Source of the DNA: Spirochaetae bacterium HGW-Spirochaetae-5
Lineage (GTDB): Bacteria > Spirochaetota > UBA4802 > UBA5550
Direction: 5' to 3'
Length of the DNA stretch: 55,314 nucleotides
Assembly: GCA_002839285.1 (NCBI GenBank)
Contig: PGXT01000022.1
Location: 1 to 55,314, forward strand
In this document: piece after piece, positions 44,836-53,356 of the stretch
Layout: each line of letters opens with the position of its first letter
How positions within the stretch are numbered: the first letter of the stretch is position 1
The notes under the pieces: model-generated
Told to the model about the DNA's origin: nothing
Databases searched by the model: none
The model's input: the letters and a program-made list of their open reading frames with translations, nothing else
Position numbers and translations under genes: made by a program

Positions 44836-47232
44836 TCATCTCAGGGTGTATCCATCCTTATTGAGCGCGGTGATCACTTTTTTCTGAAGCTCGTCAATCT
44901 CTGCCGGTTCAAGAGTCTTCTCTTTTGATGCGAAAATCATTTTTATTGAAACAGACTTCTTATCATCAGGCAGCTGTGATCCTTCATAAACAGAAATTAC
45001 TTTTGCATCGTTAATTCTGTTTTTGTCACACTTATTAATTATATTCAGTATTGTTTCGCTGTATGTTTTTTTATCAGCAACTACTGAAATTTCAAATGGT
45101 ACTTCAGGATATTTCTGAAGCTCTTTGAATTTTACGGGATTCTTTTCTGCATTGAAAAGAATATTCAGATCCAGGTCGAATATCGCCGCATTTCCGGTAA
45201 ATTCGAATGCAAGTGCCGCCTCGGGGTGAACCTCAAATATAAGCCCGGCATCCTTACCCTCAACTTCAATTTTCATTGATCTGCCGGGGTGAGCATATGG
45301 CGGCAGATTGTCCGTTGCCGGTATCAGCTTGAAATTTTTAATTCTGAGCTTTTCAATTAATCCTGCTGCTATAGCTTTCGCTTCAAAGAAGATCGGGGTC
45401 TCAACTTTTTTCATGAATACAGTACCGGTCACTCTGAAGTTTTCAGCTGCAAGATCGGCTGATTTACGGTCATCTTTGAGGTATACACGTCCAAGTTCAA
45501 AGAGATCGAAACTGTCAAAGAACCTCTGATTATACTTGATGAAATGCATTATATTCGGAACAATGCTGCGCCGGAGTCTGTCCAGCTCTATTGAAAGAGG
45601 ATTGCGGAGTCTAAGCTCCTTGTCTTCATTGATTTTAAGCGCATTAAGAGTATCTTCGCCGGTGAATGAGTATCCCGAAACCTCCGTCATGCTGAACGAA
45701 TGGGCGAGTATATCCTTTACCTCTCTTTCGAAATATCTGAACAGATTTTTTACAGGCGGTTCACATACAACCATGGGAGGTGCGGGATTAATATTTCTGT
45801 ATCCGAAAACTCTTCCTACTTCTTCAACGACATCATCCTTCATGGAAATATCTTTTGTCGAGCGGAAATGAGGCGCTGTTACTTTAAGGTTCCCGTTACT
45901 GTTTACAACATCGAACTGAAGTGCCGTGAGAGTTTTAATGATAGAGTTGTCATCAAGGTTCTGTCCGATTTTTTTTCTTATATACTCGGCGGTGATGTCA
46001 ATTACCGCTCTCTGTACCGGAGCGGGGTAGTCGTCAACAACTCCGGTTACAGCCTCAGCACACGGTATTATCTGTTTTATAAGCTCGTAGCATCTTGCTA
46101 TGGCATCAATTGTAATTTCAGGTGATAGAGTCTTTTCAAAACGCATTGCCGCTTCAGTTCTTGAGTCGAATCTCTGCGCTGTTTTACGGATATTAACAGG
46201 GTTGAATGTAGCAGCTTCCAGAACAATTTCTGTTGTGCTGTCCTCCACTTCACTGTTTCCGCCCCCCATAACACCTGCAAGAGCAATCGGGCCTGATGCG
46301 TCTGCTATTACAATATCCTCAGTTGTCAGATCGTGTGATCTTCCATCGAGGGTTACAATCTTTTCATCTTTTGCAGCAAGACGTATTGTAATTTCGTCAC
46401 CCTTTAATTTTTTGCGGTCGAAGGCATGCATCGGTTCGCCGATCTCTGCCATAACAAAATTTGTGATATCGACAATGTTATTTATCGGTCTCATTCCCAG
46501 AGCAGTTACTGCTGCTTTCAGCCAGTCCGGAGACTGTTCAATTTTTATATTCTTTACAACCATTGCGCTGTATCGTGGAGATGCATCGCTGTTTTTTATC
46601 GAAACTTTCAGGTTATCTTTACTTGCTATATTTGAGAGAATAGATTTATCAGCTGGTTCCTTAAACTCTTTCCCCATCAAAGCGGCGATTTCACGGGCAA
46701 ATCCCTGGTGTCCCCAGAGGTCGGGTCTGTGAGTTATCGATTTGTTATCTATGTTTAGTCTTACGTCAACCCAGTCGATGAACACTTCGCTCAGAGGTTT
46801 ACCCAGTTCTGTGTTTTCAGGGAAGATATGTATGCCGCTGTGATCATCTGAAAGACCGAGTTCTCTAAGTGAACAGAGCATACCGCTCGATTCAACTCCG
46901 CGGATTTTAGTTTTCTTTATAATAAACTCATCGCTGAATTTTGTTCCCACAGTCGCAAACGCGACAATATCTCCGGCTTTATGGTTCGGCGCTCCGCACA
47001 CAACCTGTATCTTTTCAGTGCCGGTATCTGCAATACAGAGGGTCAGTTTATCAGCATCGGGGTGAGGCTCCACGCTGATAAGTTTTGCAGTAACTATTGT
47101 TTTGAAAAAACTGTTAAGATATTCTATCCCTTCAATCTCCGCAGTGGACATTGTAAGTCTTTCAGCTATCGCTTCCGGTGTTACATCGGATATATCTACC
47201 ATGCGTCCTATTGTTTTCAGTGAAATCCACAT
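44836..47232 (-). CDS. pheT: Phenylalanine-tRNA ligase beta subunit
   Basis: 798 residues, complete. In order: the tRNA-binding EMAP/OB-like domain (about 45-150, KTKIRGVESSGMLCSLRELG), the B3/B4 editing domain (NIVDITNFVMAEIGEPMHAFD, about 250-270), B5 (about 400-475), the catalytic-like core, and the C-terminal anticodon-binding domain (FKELQKYPEVPFEISVV, from about 705). It forms the alpha2-beta2 enzyme with PheS 18 nt upstream. A GAGGT site precedes the ATG. Confidence 0.97.
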   Translation of the reverse strand: MWISLKTIGRMVDISDVTPEAIAERLTMSTAEIEGIEYLNSFFKTIVTAKLISVEPHPDADKLTLCIADTGTEKIQVVCGAPNHKAGDIVAFATVGTKFSDEFIIKKTKIRGVESSGMLCSLRELGLSDDHSGIHIFPENTELGKPLSEVFIDWVDVRLNIDNKSITHRPDLWGHQGFAREIAALMGKEFKEPADKSILSNIASKDNLKVSIKNSDASPRYSAMVVKNIKIEQSPDWLKAAVTALGMRPINNIVDITNFVMAEIGEPMHAFDRKKLKGDEITIRLAAKDEKIVTLDGRSHDLTTEDIVIADASGPIALAGVMGGGNSEVEDSTTEIVLEAATFNPVNIRKTAQRFDSRTEAAMRFEKTLSPEITIDAIARCYELIKQIIPCAEAVTGVVDDYPAPVQRAVIDITAEYIRKKIGQNLDDNSIIKTLTALQFDVVNSNGNLKVTAPHFRSTKDISMKDDVVEEVGRVFGYRNINPAPPMVVCEPPVKNLFRYFEREVKDILAHSFSMTEVSGYSFTGEDTLNALKINEDKELRLRNPLSIELDRLRRSIVPNIMHFIKYNQRFFDSFDLFELGRVYLKDDRKSADLAAENFRVTGTVFMKKVETPIFFEAKAIAAGLIEKLRIKNFKLIPATDNLPPYAHPGRSMKIEVEGKDAGLIFEVHPEAALAFEFTGNAAIFDLDLNILFNAEKNPVKFKELQKYPEVPFEISVVADKKTYSETILNIINKCDKNRINDAKVISVYEGSQLPDDKKSVSIKMIFASKEKTLEPAEIDELQKKVITALNKDGYTLR

Positions 47233-47250
47233 TTAATCTACCTCATTGCC

Positions 47251-48282
47251 TTAGAATTGATGAATGAATCTGATGTCGCCGCTCATGAAGTGGCGTATGT
47301 CGTTGATGCCTGCCTGCATCATTATAAGCCTGTTGAGGCCCATGCCGAATGCGAAGCCTGACCACTCATCGGGGTCGATCCCCCCTGCGCGGAGAACGTT
47401 CGGATGTATAAGTCCGCAGCCGAGGAATTCAATCCAACCTGACTGTTTGCATACGCGGCATCCGTCACCGCCGCAGATCATGCAGCTGAAGTCCAGTTCA
47501 AAGCCCGGTTCAACGAAGGGGAAGTATCCGGGGCGGAGTCTTACTTTTACATCCTTTTTGAAAATTCCCTTGAGAACCTCTTCCATTACATAAATCAGGT
47601 GTGATATGGAGATATCCTTTCCTACCATCATCCCTTCAACCTGGTAGAATGTATGTTCGTGCGAAGCATCTGTTGCCTCGTATCTGAAAACTCTTCCCGG
47701 TGCCATAATACGGAAGGGGGGTTTGATCTTTTCAATCCCGCGGATCTGTATTGCAGATGTATGAGTCCGGAGAAGGTTGTTGTCTTCGGTCCAGAATGTG
47801 TCCTGCATGTCGCGGGCAGGGTGGAACTTGGGTATATTTAAAGCTTCGAAATTGTAGTATTCAGTTTCAGCTTCAGGTCCGTCAAGTATCTGGAATCCCA
47901 TTGAAGTGAGGATGTCCTCAATCTCGTACTGTGTCTGCGATATTGGGTGGAGGTAACCGGATTTTCTCTCTCTTGTGGAAACTGGAGGATTAAGTGTTAC
48001 GTCTATCCACTCCTTCGAAGCTATTTCGCTGAAACCGGATTTTGTAAGTTCTTCCTTTTTGGCATCCAGAGCATCTTCGATGATCTTTTTGATTTCATTG
48101 GATTTTTTCCCGACTACATTTTTCAGCTCAGGTGTGAGTTGTCCAAGAGATCTGAGGATATCGGTAAGCATCCCTTTCCGCCCTAGAACTTTAACACGGA
48201 TCTCTTCAATTTCATCAAGGAGTTTCGATGAGTTTATAAGCTCAATCGCTTCCTGTTTTATTTTATTAAGTTTCTCTTCCAT
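47251..48282 (-). CDS. pheS: Phenylalanine-tRNA ligase alpha subunit
   Basis: 343 residues. The N-terminal coiled coil (about 1-85) binds tRNA. The class II core carries motif 2 APGRVFRYEATDASHEHTFYQVEG (about 193-215), CMICGGDGCRVCKQSGWIEFLGCG, and motif 3 GFAFGMGLNRLIMMQ (about 310-324). The four cysteines in CMICGGDGCRVC suggest a zinc site, which occurs in many bacterial PheS proteins. Confidence 0.97.
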   Translation of the reverse strand: MEEKLNKIKQEAIELINSSKLLDEIEEIRVKVLGRKGMLTDILRSLGQLTPELKNVVGKKSNEIKKIIEDALDAKKEELTKSGFSEIASKEWIDVTLNPPVSTRERKSGYLHPISQTQYEIEDILTSMGFQILDGPEAETEYYNFEALNIPKFHPARDMQDTFWTEDNNLLRTHTSAIQIRGIEKIKPPFRIMAPGRVFRYEATDASHEHTFYQVEGMMVGKDISISHLIYVMEEVLKGIFKKDVKVRLRPGYFPFVEPGFELDFSCMICGGDGCRVCKQSGWIEFLGCGLIHPNVLRAGGIDPDEWSGFAFGMGLNRLIMMQAGINDIRHFMSGDIRFIHQF

Positions 48283-48314
48283 AAATTAAATCCTGATATT
48301 ATTATAATATTTAT

Positions 48315-48420
48315 CAATGTCTATTTCTGAATATATATTTTAGTTTAAAATGAAAGGTTATATATCCCCGCCGCCAAAGGCGGCGGGGATAATAGAGTAT
48401 TTTTTAACAAAAATAAGTTC
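48315..48420. repeat. CCCCGCCGCC hairpin element, copy 3
   Basis: TATTTCTGAATATATATTTTAGT leads into TATATCCCCGCCGCC, AAA and GGCGGCGGGGATAATAGAGT. The same flanks and stem occur at 10000-10100 and 17425-17535. Confidence 0.7.
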
Positions 48421-48496
48421 AGGAATAAATATTGAATATTTATCATTATGCATTGCGTTTGTTAACTTTTCAATAGGCTCGCAGCCCTGTTAAAAG

Positions 48497-48607
48497 TCAA
48501 GGAAAATGTTCGGAATAGGGGAAAAACGCTGTGATGCAGCAGTATTCGAAGAATGTCTGAACCTTTAATCCCACGAATCCTGGTGTTTCGACCGGATGAT
48601 TTTTCAT
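48497..48607 (-). other. Possible 36-codon micro-ORF or decayed repeat
   Basis: On the minus strand ATG 48607 to TGA 48497 encodes a 36-residue peptide beginning MKNHPVETPGFVGLKVQTFF and ending in ITAFFPYSEHFP. Sequence beyond the stop (LLTGLRA in frame) reads like a continuation, so this may be a degraded dispersed sequence and not a gene. It has no clear ribosome site. It is less AT-rich than its surroundings. Confidence 0.25.
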
Positions 48608-48663
48608 CAAATGATTAAAAATGTAAATTGTTGTGTTGTAAATAATTTATCAGCTATAAACTT

Positions 48664-48780
48664 GAAATCCCCCCGTTTCGCATCGCTCAACATCCCCCTT
48701 TGATAAAGGGGGTTACGAAATCAAGGAAGCTTAAACCCTCTTTATCAAAGAGGGTGGCCGATAGGCCGGGAGATTTTTTG
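48664..48780. repeat. Inverted-repeat element with CCCTCTTTATCAAAGAGGG core, copy 2
   Basis: The same parts as 6678-6832 but in the opposite orientation: CCCCCTTTGATAAAGGGGG, then ACCCTCTTTATCAAAGAGGG and GGCCGGGAGATTTTTT. Two strong palindromes follow each other, which would fold into paired hairpins in RNA. Non-coding. Confidence 0.65.
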
Positions 48781-48839
48781 ATATTGTATAGAGAACTGTT
48801 TAATGAGAAATAACACGGTCACAGCACTAATTCAGATTA

Positions 48840-49793
48840 TCACAAAATATGCTTCAACCTGTCCATTGCAGTTTTTGCTGCTCCCAAAGCAGGTATAATT
48901 GCCTGATCTTTAACAGCGAGAAATTTTACATTCTCTTTCATCCCTTTTAAAGCTCTTTCTGTGACTATTTTTTTAACTGCAGGGATAAGTATTTTATGGG
49001 CTTTTGATAATCCCCCGCCAAGTATTACAGCCTCGGGATTGAAGATGTTTATAATGTTTACAATCCCTGCTCCCAGATAGCCGGAAATATAATCAAAAGA
49101 TTTCAGCGCAAGCTCATCTTTTTTAACGGCCTCTTCATATATCATTTTTGAGTTAAGTTTTTCACATTTTATTCTGTTGTGCAGATTTGAATTTTTATAC
49201 TTCTTTAAATTTGCTTCTGCGAACTCAACAAGTGCGGTAGCTGAAGCGTATCGTTCAAAACAACCCCTGTTTCCGCATGTGCATTCTTTGCCGTTCGCTT
49301 CAATGCTCATATGGCCGATTTCCATGGAGCTTCCATTCTGTCCGGTAAATAGCCGCCCGTCAATTACAGCACCCCCGCCGATACCTGTACCAAGTGTAAC
49401 CATTACAAAAGTTTTTATCTTTGTATCGTGGCTCTCCCACCAGTATCCTGCGCAGGCAACAGTTGCGTCGTTTTCAAGGAAAGTTTTAATGCCGGAAAGT
49501 TTTTCGATGTTTGCAGCAAGAGGGTAATTTTTCCAGCAGAGTATATTAGGGCTTGTAACGACCATCCCTTTTTTTCTATCGATTGAACCGGCGGCCCCTA
49601 TCCCAATGGCCTTGATTCTGCTTTTATCAATTTTTGCTTCTGATGAGAGTTTTTCAACAAGAGCAATTATGCTCTTATCAATCTCCTTTGCTTTTTCAGA
49701 AGTAGGCGTATCTCCGGAACTTAATACTTTTCCGGTTTCATCAGTGAGGACGCATTTGATGTTTGTGCCCCCTATATCAATTCCAATGTACAT
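48840..49793 (-). CDS. ROK-family sugar kinase (glucokinase-like)
   Basis: 317 residues. The N-terminal ATP motif GIDIGGTNIKCVLTDETG (4-21), the catalytic Asp in FLENDATVA (about 107), the ROK zinc motif GKECTCGNRGCFERYAS (about 168-184) and the second ATP motif AVILGGGLS are all seen. It should phosphorylate glucose or a related hexose. The isomerase/mutase pair at 52323-55102 would act on the product, but those genes are on the other strand and not in one operon. Confidence 0.9.
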   Translation of the reverse strand: MYIGIDIGGTNIKCVLTDETGKVLSSGDTPTSEKAKEIDKSIIALVEKLSSEAKIDKSRIKAIGIGAAGSIDRKKGMVVTSPNILCWKNYPLAANIEKLSGIKTFLENDATVACAGYWWESHDTKIKTFVMVTLGTGIGGGAVIDGRLFTGQNGSSMEIGHMSIEANGKECTCGNRGCFERYASATALVEFAEANLKKYKNSNLHNRIKCEKLNSKMIYEEAVKKDELALKSFDYISGYLGAGIVNIINIFNPEAVILGGGLSKAHKILIPAVKKIVTERALKGMKENVKFLAVKDQAIIPALGAAKTAMDRLKHIL

Positions 49794-49917
49794 TGCCTGT
49801 CCCTCTCTGTTCTGTCGTAAAACATGTGATTCTTCTAAAGTATAGATATAATGGAAGATGTCAATATCAAAAAATGTTAAGGTAATTCATATGTGAAGTC
49901 GCAAATTATTTTCACAA

Positions 49918-50170
49918 CCGAAGGGGGGTGGGGAGCAATGTCATTAAGTTAAGAGATTTTGAAATCTCAGAACTTTACACATAGCCCCCTAAATCCCCCG
50001 GAGGGGGACTTAAAAGACATTTGTTTTAAAAAAATTACGTTAAAATGAATGAATTTTGAGATGTTGTTTTGAAGTCCCCTCCGGGGGATTTAGGGGGCCG
50101 GGCATTTGGTGCTGCAAAATGATGCATGGAGAATTTAAAATCGCTTAACTGACATTGGGGGCGGGGAGAT
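49918..50170. repeat. CCCCCTAAATCCCCCGGAGGGGG element, copy 1
   Basis: A long inverted-repeat unit: GCCCCCTAAATCCCCC and GGGGGATTTAGGGGGC arms flank an AT-rich middle with AAAATTACGTTAAAATGAATG. The middle is an almost exact reverse complement of that in the copy at 55115-55314. No gene is seen. Confidence 0.75.
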
Positions 50171-50254
50171 ACAATTCTTCTATTTTTTATCAAAAAGAGT
50201 CCTTTTATTATTATAATTGTAGACACAAAAATGGTATTTTTAAAAAATAATACT

Positions 50255-51097
50255 ATGAATATAATAGACCTGCATTGCCACACAACCGCATCTGACGGAA
50301 TAAAAACCCCTTCAGAGCTTATAGATTTTGCCATAGAAAATAATGTTTCGGTACTTGCTGTAACCGATCACGATACCGTTTCCGGTCTTGAAGAGGCTGT
50401 AAATTACTCCTCGGATAAAGACTTTGTTTTAATTCCGGGGATTGAGTTCAGTATTGACTATCAGGGGGGATCATTCCATCTCGTGGGATTATACATTAAC
50501 CATGAGTATACCCCTCTCATTGAAAAGACTCTTCATCTTCAGGATGTACGGGATAAACGTATCTACAGAATAATTGAAGATCTGGAGAAACATGGAATTG
50601 AATTACCTGTCGAGGATGTCCTTGCTGAAAGTGCAGGTGGAGCAATCGGCCGTCCTCATGTTGCCCGGGTGCTTGTGAAACATGGTTATGCAAATAATCT
50701 CAATGAGGTATTTAAAAAGTATCTTGTAAAGGGGAAGCCCGGATACGTAAAAAAAGAGAGAATTAAACTCGAAGAGGCTGTCAGTCTTATAAAGGGTGCC
50801 GGCGGTATTTCTATTATAGCTCACCCGGTATCGTTAAACTATAAAAGCATGTCTGAGTTTGAAAATATACTGAAAGGTTTTATCGATGCAGGTGTTGAGG
50901 GCCTTGAAGTCTACTCCTCTATGCATAAAAATTCGGAGATAACGGATTTTCTGGAACTTGCAGTGAAGTATAATCTTATAGTATCCGGCGGAAGTGATTA
51001 TCATGGAGATAAAGATGAGAGAATAGGATATTATCTCCCGTCAAAACCGATCCCCTATGAATTATATGACAGAATAAAATCCAGTAAAACAGAATGA
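50255..51097 (+). CDS. PHP-domain metal-dependent phosphoesterase
   Basis: Start ATG 50255, so the protein begins MNIIDLHCHTTASDG as is usual; an ATG at 50231 would add eight residues. 280 residues. Metal-binding motifs: DLHCHTTASDG (I), AVTDHDT (II), IPGIEFS, SIIAHPVS and VSGGSDYHGD (IV). The family includes nucleoside 3',5'-bisphosphate and RNase-like 5'-phosphoesterases (RNase AM/YciV type); the likely substrate is a nucleotide or short RNA. The poor ribosome site suggests moderate expression. Confidence 0.9.
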   Translation: MNIIDLHCHTTASDGIKTPSELIDFAIENNVSVLAVTDHDTVSGLEEAVNYSSDKDFVLIPGIEFSIDYQGGSFHLVGLYINHEYTPLIEKTLHLQDVRDKRIYRIIEDLEKHGIELPVEDVLAESAGGAIGRPHVARVLVKHGYANNLNEVFKKYLVKGKPGYVKKERIKLEEAVSLIKGAGGISIIAHPVSLNYKSMSEFENILKGFIDAGVEGLEVYSSMHKNSEITDFLELAVKYNLIVSGGSDYHGDKDERIGYYLPSKPIPYELYDRIKSSKTE

Positions 51098-51162
51098 TTA
51101 TTTTCCCCCCGATTATTCTATTTCGTGCAGCTATAGCCGTGAACGATTGAATTAGTACAATT

Positions 51163-51245
51163 AGTCCTTCGACTCCTCTCATTTCGATAAGCTCAATACA
51201 AGCAGGGATCGTAATTTAACGCTGGCTGAGCGGAGTCGAAGCCTG
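51163..51245. repeat. CTTCGACTCC/GGAGTCGAAG inverted repeat
   Basis: CCTTCGACTCC at the left and GGCTGAGCGGAGTCGAAGCC at the right enclose TCTCATTTCGATAAGCTCAA. It belongs to the same family as the flanks of the tandem array at 25256. The bases between 51098 and 51398 contain nothing else recognised. Confidence 0.6.
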
Positions 51246-51398
51246 AAGTCAGTACTGTTTCATTCGTAAAATACTTGAAGAAATATTTTTTCCATTATCA
51301 TTCAATTTTTTAAAAAACACTAAGCTAAAGATATATTCTCTGCCGATCATTAATTGATAATTAATATATTTCAAAGAAGTTACATGCAGGAGAGCAGA

Positions 51399-51911
51399 AT
51401 GAATAATCTTATTAATAGAGCTATAATACCGGTAATAAATGATAAAGGGGCATCCTCTTTGCGGATAACAAATCTGATTTATATAAAGGAATTTATTGAG
51501 AGAATTTCATCAAATTCATATATTAAAACTGAGGAACTTAACAGGCTCGAAGCGCAGTATGGAGTTACTCCCGATATTATATCCTGGGGTGATTATTTTC
51601 AGGCTGAGATTGCAACTTCAATGCAGATTAAAAGCGACGAAGAGTTTATGAAAGCTGTAGAGACTGTAAAATTTGATATGATATCCAGTTATCTTATATT
51701 TAAAGATAAGGGGAGTGAATTTTTTGAGTGGGTTGAAAACTCTTTTGGTAACCTTGCAGTGGATGATCTTTGTAACCTAAGCAGCGAGGATCAGGAGATA
51801 GTACATCTTAAAATACTTATGGATTATTATCAGGAGATCGGAATTACGGACAGGTTTACAGAATCTGAACTGAGCTGGCATTCATCATTTAAAGAAGCTA
51901 TGGCGATTTAA
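51399..51911 (+). CDS. Hypothetical protein
   Basis: Start ATG 51399 with GGAGAGCAG upstream is preferred over TTG 51354. 170 residues, soluble and mostly helical (ITNLIYIKEFIERISSNSYIKTEELNRLEAQYG; VDDLCNLSSEDQEIVHLKILMDYYQEIG). It is acidic overall with no known motif. It is followed by its own terminator, so it is probably monocistronic. Confidence 0.65.
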   Translation: MNNLINRAIIPVINDKGASSLRITNLIYIKEFIERISSNSYIKTEELNRLEAQYGVTPDIISWGDYFQAEIATSMQIKSDEEFMKAVETVKFDMISSYLIFKDKGSEFFEWVENSFGNLAVDDLCNLSSEDQEIVHLKILMDYYQEIGITDRFTESELSWHSSFKEAMAI

Positions 51912-51938
51912 GCTATAATACAATCTTTGTAAACTGGA

Positions 51939-51964
51939 AAGCTGCCCTTCGAGGCAGCTTTTTT
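51939..51964 (+). terminator. Terminator after the 170-residue gene
   Basis: AAGCTGCC and GGCAGCTT around CTTCGA, then TTTTT. Confidence 0.9.
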
Positions 51965-52035
51965 GTGCTGTAGTGGGCCGGAGAAACGTTGTAGTGGTTT
52001 AGTTTAAACTCTTCAGGTACTATATTGTATTAGTG

Positions 52036-52180
52036 GTTCAGACAACGAATTCAATATTAGGGTGCGTATGCTTCGCATACGCTGAAAATGGGGGATTACG
52101 GGGGCGCCACCCCCGTAATCCCCCATCCCAGGCGCAGCGCGCAGCGCTGTGCCCCTAGGAGTAAATTGTTGTCAGGTTGC
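52036..52180. repeat. Three-hairpin MITE-like element, copy G
   Basis: Full copy in the orientation of copy B: GCGTATGCTTCGCATACGC, the central GGGGGATTACGGGGGC/GCCCCCGTAATCCCCC-type hairpin around a short loop, then CAGCGCGCAGCGCTG. Ends GACAACGAATTCAATATT and GTAAATTGTTGTC are imperfect inverted termini. Confidence 0.8.
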
Positions 52181-52322
52181 AGACAGCAATAATAGAGAAA
52201 AATACTTGCAATAAAGCCTTATAGCTTTTTACTAAACTTTTTAAACGAAAAGATTAATTATGACGGATTCTATATTGAATCCTCTTTAAGTTTAACCGGA
52301 AAATATCCCCTGAAGGTGTAAA

Positions 52323-53354
52323 ATGAATAAAACATTGTATTCCTACGACACGAAAAATCTATATAAAGTAATAAAAGATTCATGGCAGCAGGCTGAAAAT
52401 GCCTGGAAACCGATCGATCTTTCCGGAATAGATACTGATAATATCGATAATATAATAGTAACCGGTCTCGGCGGATCTGCAATCAGCGGAGACGTCCTTA
52501 GAAATTTTCTCGGCAGCGAACTTAAAAAACCGCTTATTGTAAACCGCACTTATAATCTCCCTCTCTTTGCCGGGAGAAATACACTGGTGATAGTTTCGTC
52601 ATATTCCGGTAATACAGAAGAGACAATTTCGGCTTTTAAATTCGCTATAGAAAGGGGGTGTCCGGCTATTGTGCTCACCACGGGGGGTGAGATCGGCCGG
52701 CTGGCAAATGAAAACCGTATCCCCGTTGTGAATCTTCAGGCGGGCTTTCAGCCGCGGTATGCTCTATATAATTCATTTTTTACGCTCTTAAGAGTTATTC
52801 AGGAGCTCAAACTTGTCCATTCACAGGATTCAGATGCGGGAAAAATTATAAATCTGTTGAAAACTCTGGGGGAGGAGTGGGGATCTGAAGAAGGGTATGC
52901 ATTTAAAACTGCAGATTCTCTAAAGGGATATATTCCGGTTATTTATTCAGTAACTGACCTTAACGATTCTGCCGGTAAACGTTTCAAAGGGCAGCTTAAC
53001 GAGAACAGTAAAGTTCACGCATGGACGGCGGAGTATCCCGAGATGAATCATAATGAGATTGTCGGATGGGAGAGTGTAAAAGGATCGGGACTGAAATATA
53101 AGGCTCTGACCCTCCTTGATGATGAAATTTCATCGAGGATAAAGAAACGTATAGAAATTATAAATAAGTTGCTCATGGGTGAAAATATTGATATATTGAG
53201 TATTCAGGGTAAAAGCGGAACTTTCAAAGAGAGATTAATCGAAATTATCTATTTCTGTGACTGGGTTTCCTATTATCTGGCTCTCCTTAATGAAGAGGAT
53301 CCGGGAGAGATCGATTTTATTCATCACCTGAAAAATAAGATGGCGGAGGACTGA
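52323..53354 (+). CDS. Bifunctional phosphoglucose/phosphomannose isomerase
   Basis: A 343-residue SIS-domain isomerase that interconverts fructose-6-phosphate with glucose- or mannose-6-phosphate. Seen: VTGLGGSAISGDVLRN (about 45-60), the phosphate-binding VSSYSGNTEET (about 92-102), the catalytic region ENSKVHAWTAEYPEMNHNEIVGW (about 228-250) and WVSYYLALLNEEDPGEIDFIHHLK near the end. It ends 2 nt before the mutase gene. GAAGGTG precedes the start. Confidence 0.92.
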   Translation: MNKTLYSYDTKNLYKVIKDSWQQAENAWKPIDLSGIDTDNIDNIIVTGLGGSAISGDVLRNFLGSELKKPLIVNRTYNLPLFAGRNTLVIVSSYSGNTEETISAFKFAIERGCPAIVLTTGGEIGRLANENRIPVVNLQAGFQPRYALYNSFFTLLRVIQELKLVHSQDSDAGKIINLLKTLGEEWGSEEGYAFKTADSLKGYIPVIYSVTDLNDSAGKRFKGQLNENSKVHAWTAEYPEMNHNEIVGWESVKGSGLKYKALTLLDDEISSRIKKRIEIINKLLMGENIDILSIQGKSGTFKERLIEIIYFCDWVSYYLALLNEEDPGEIDFIHHLKNKMAED

Positions 53355-53356
53355 TT

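Noticed and set aside
46100-46732. 210-residue plus-strand frame within pheT
   Set aside because: Lies wholly antisense to a well-conserved PheT domain and has no independent support.
48470-48560. SRP, 6S or RNase P RNA in the gap after pheS
   Set aside because: None of the conserved cores of these RNAs can be found; only short local stems are present.
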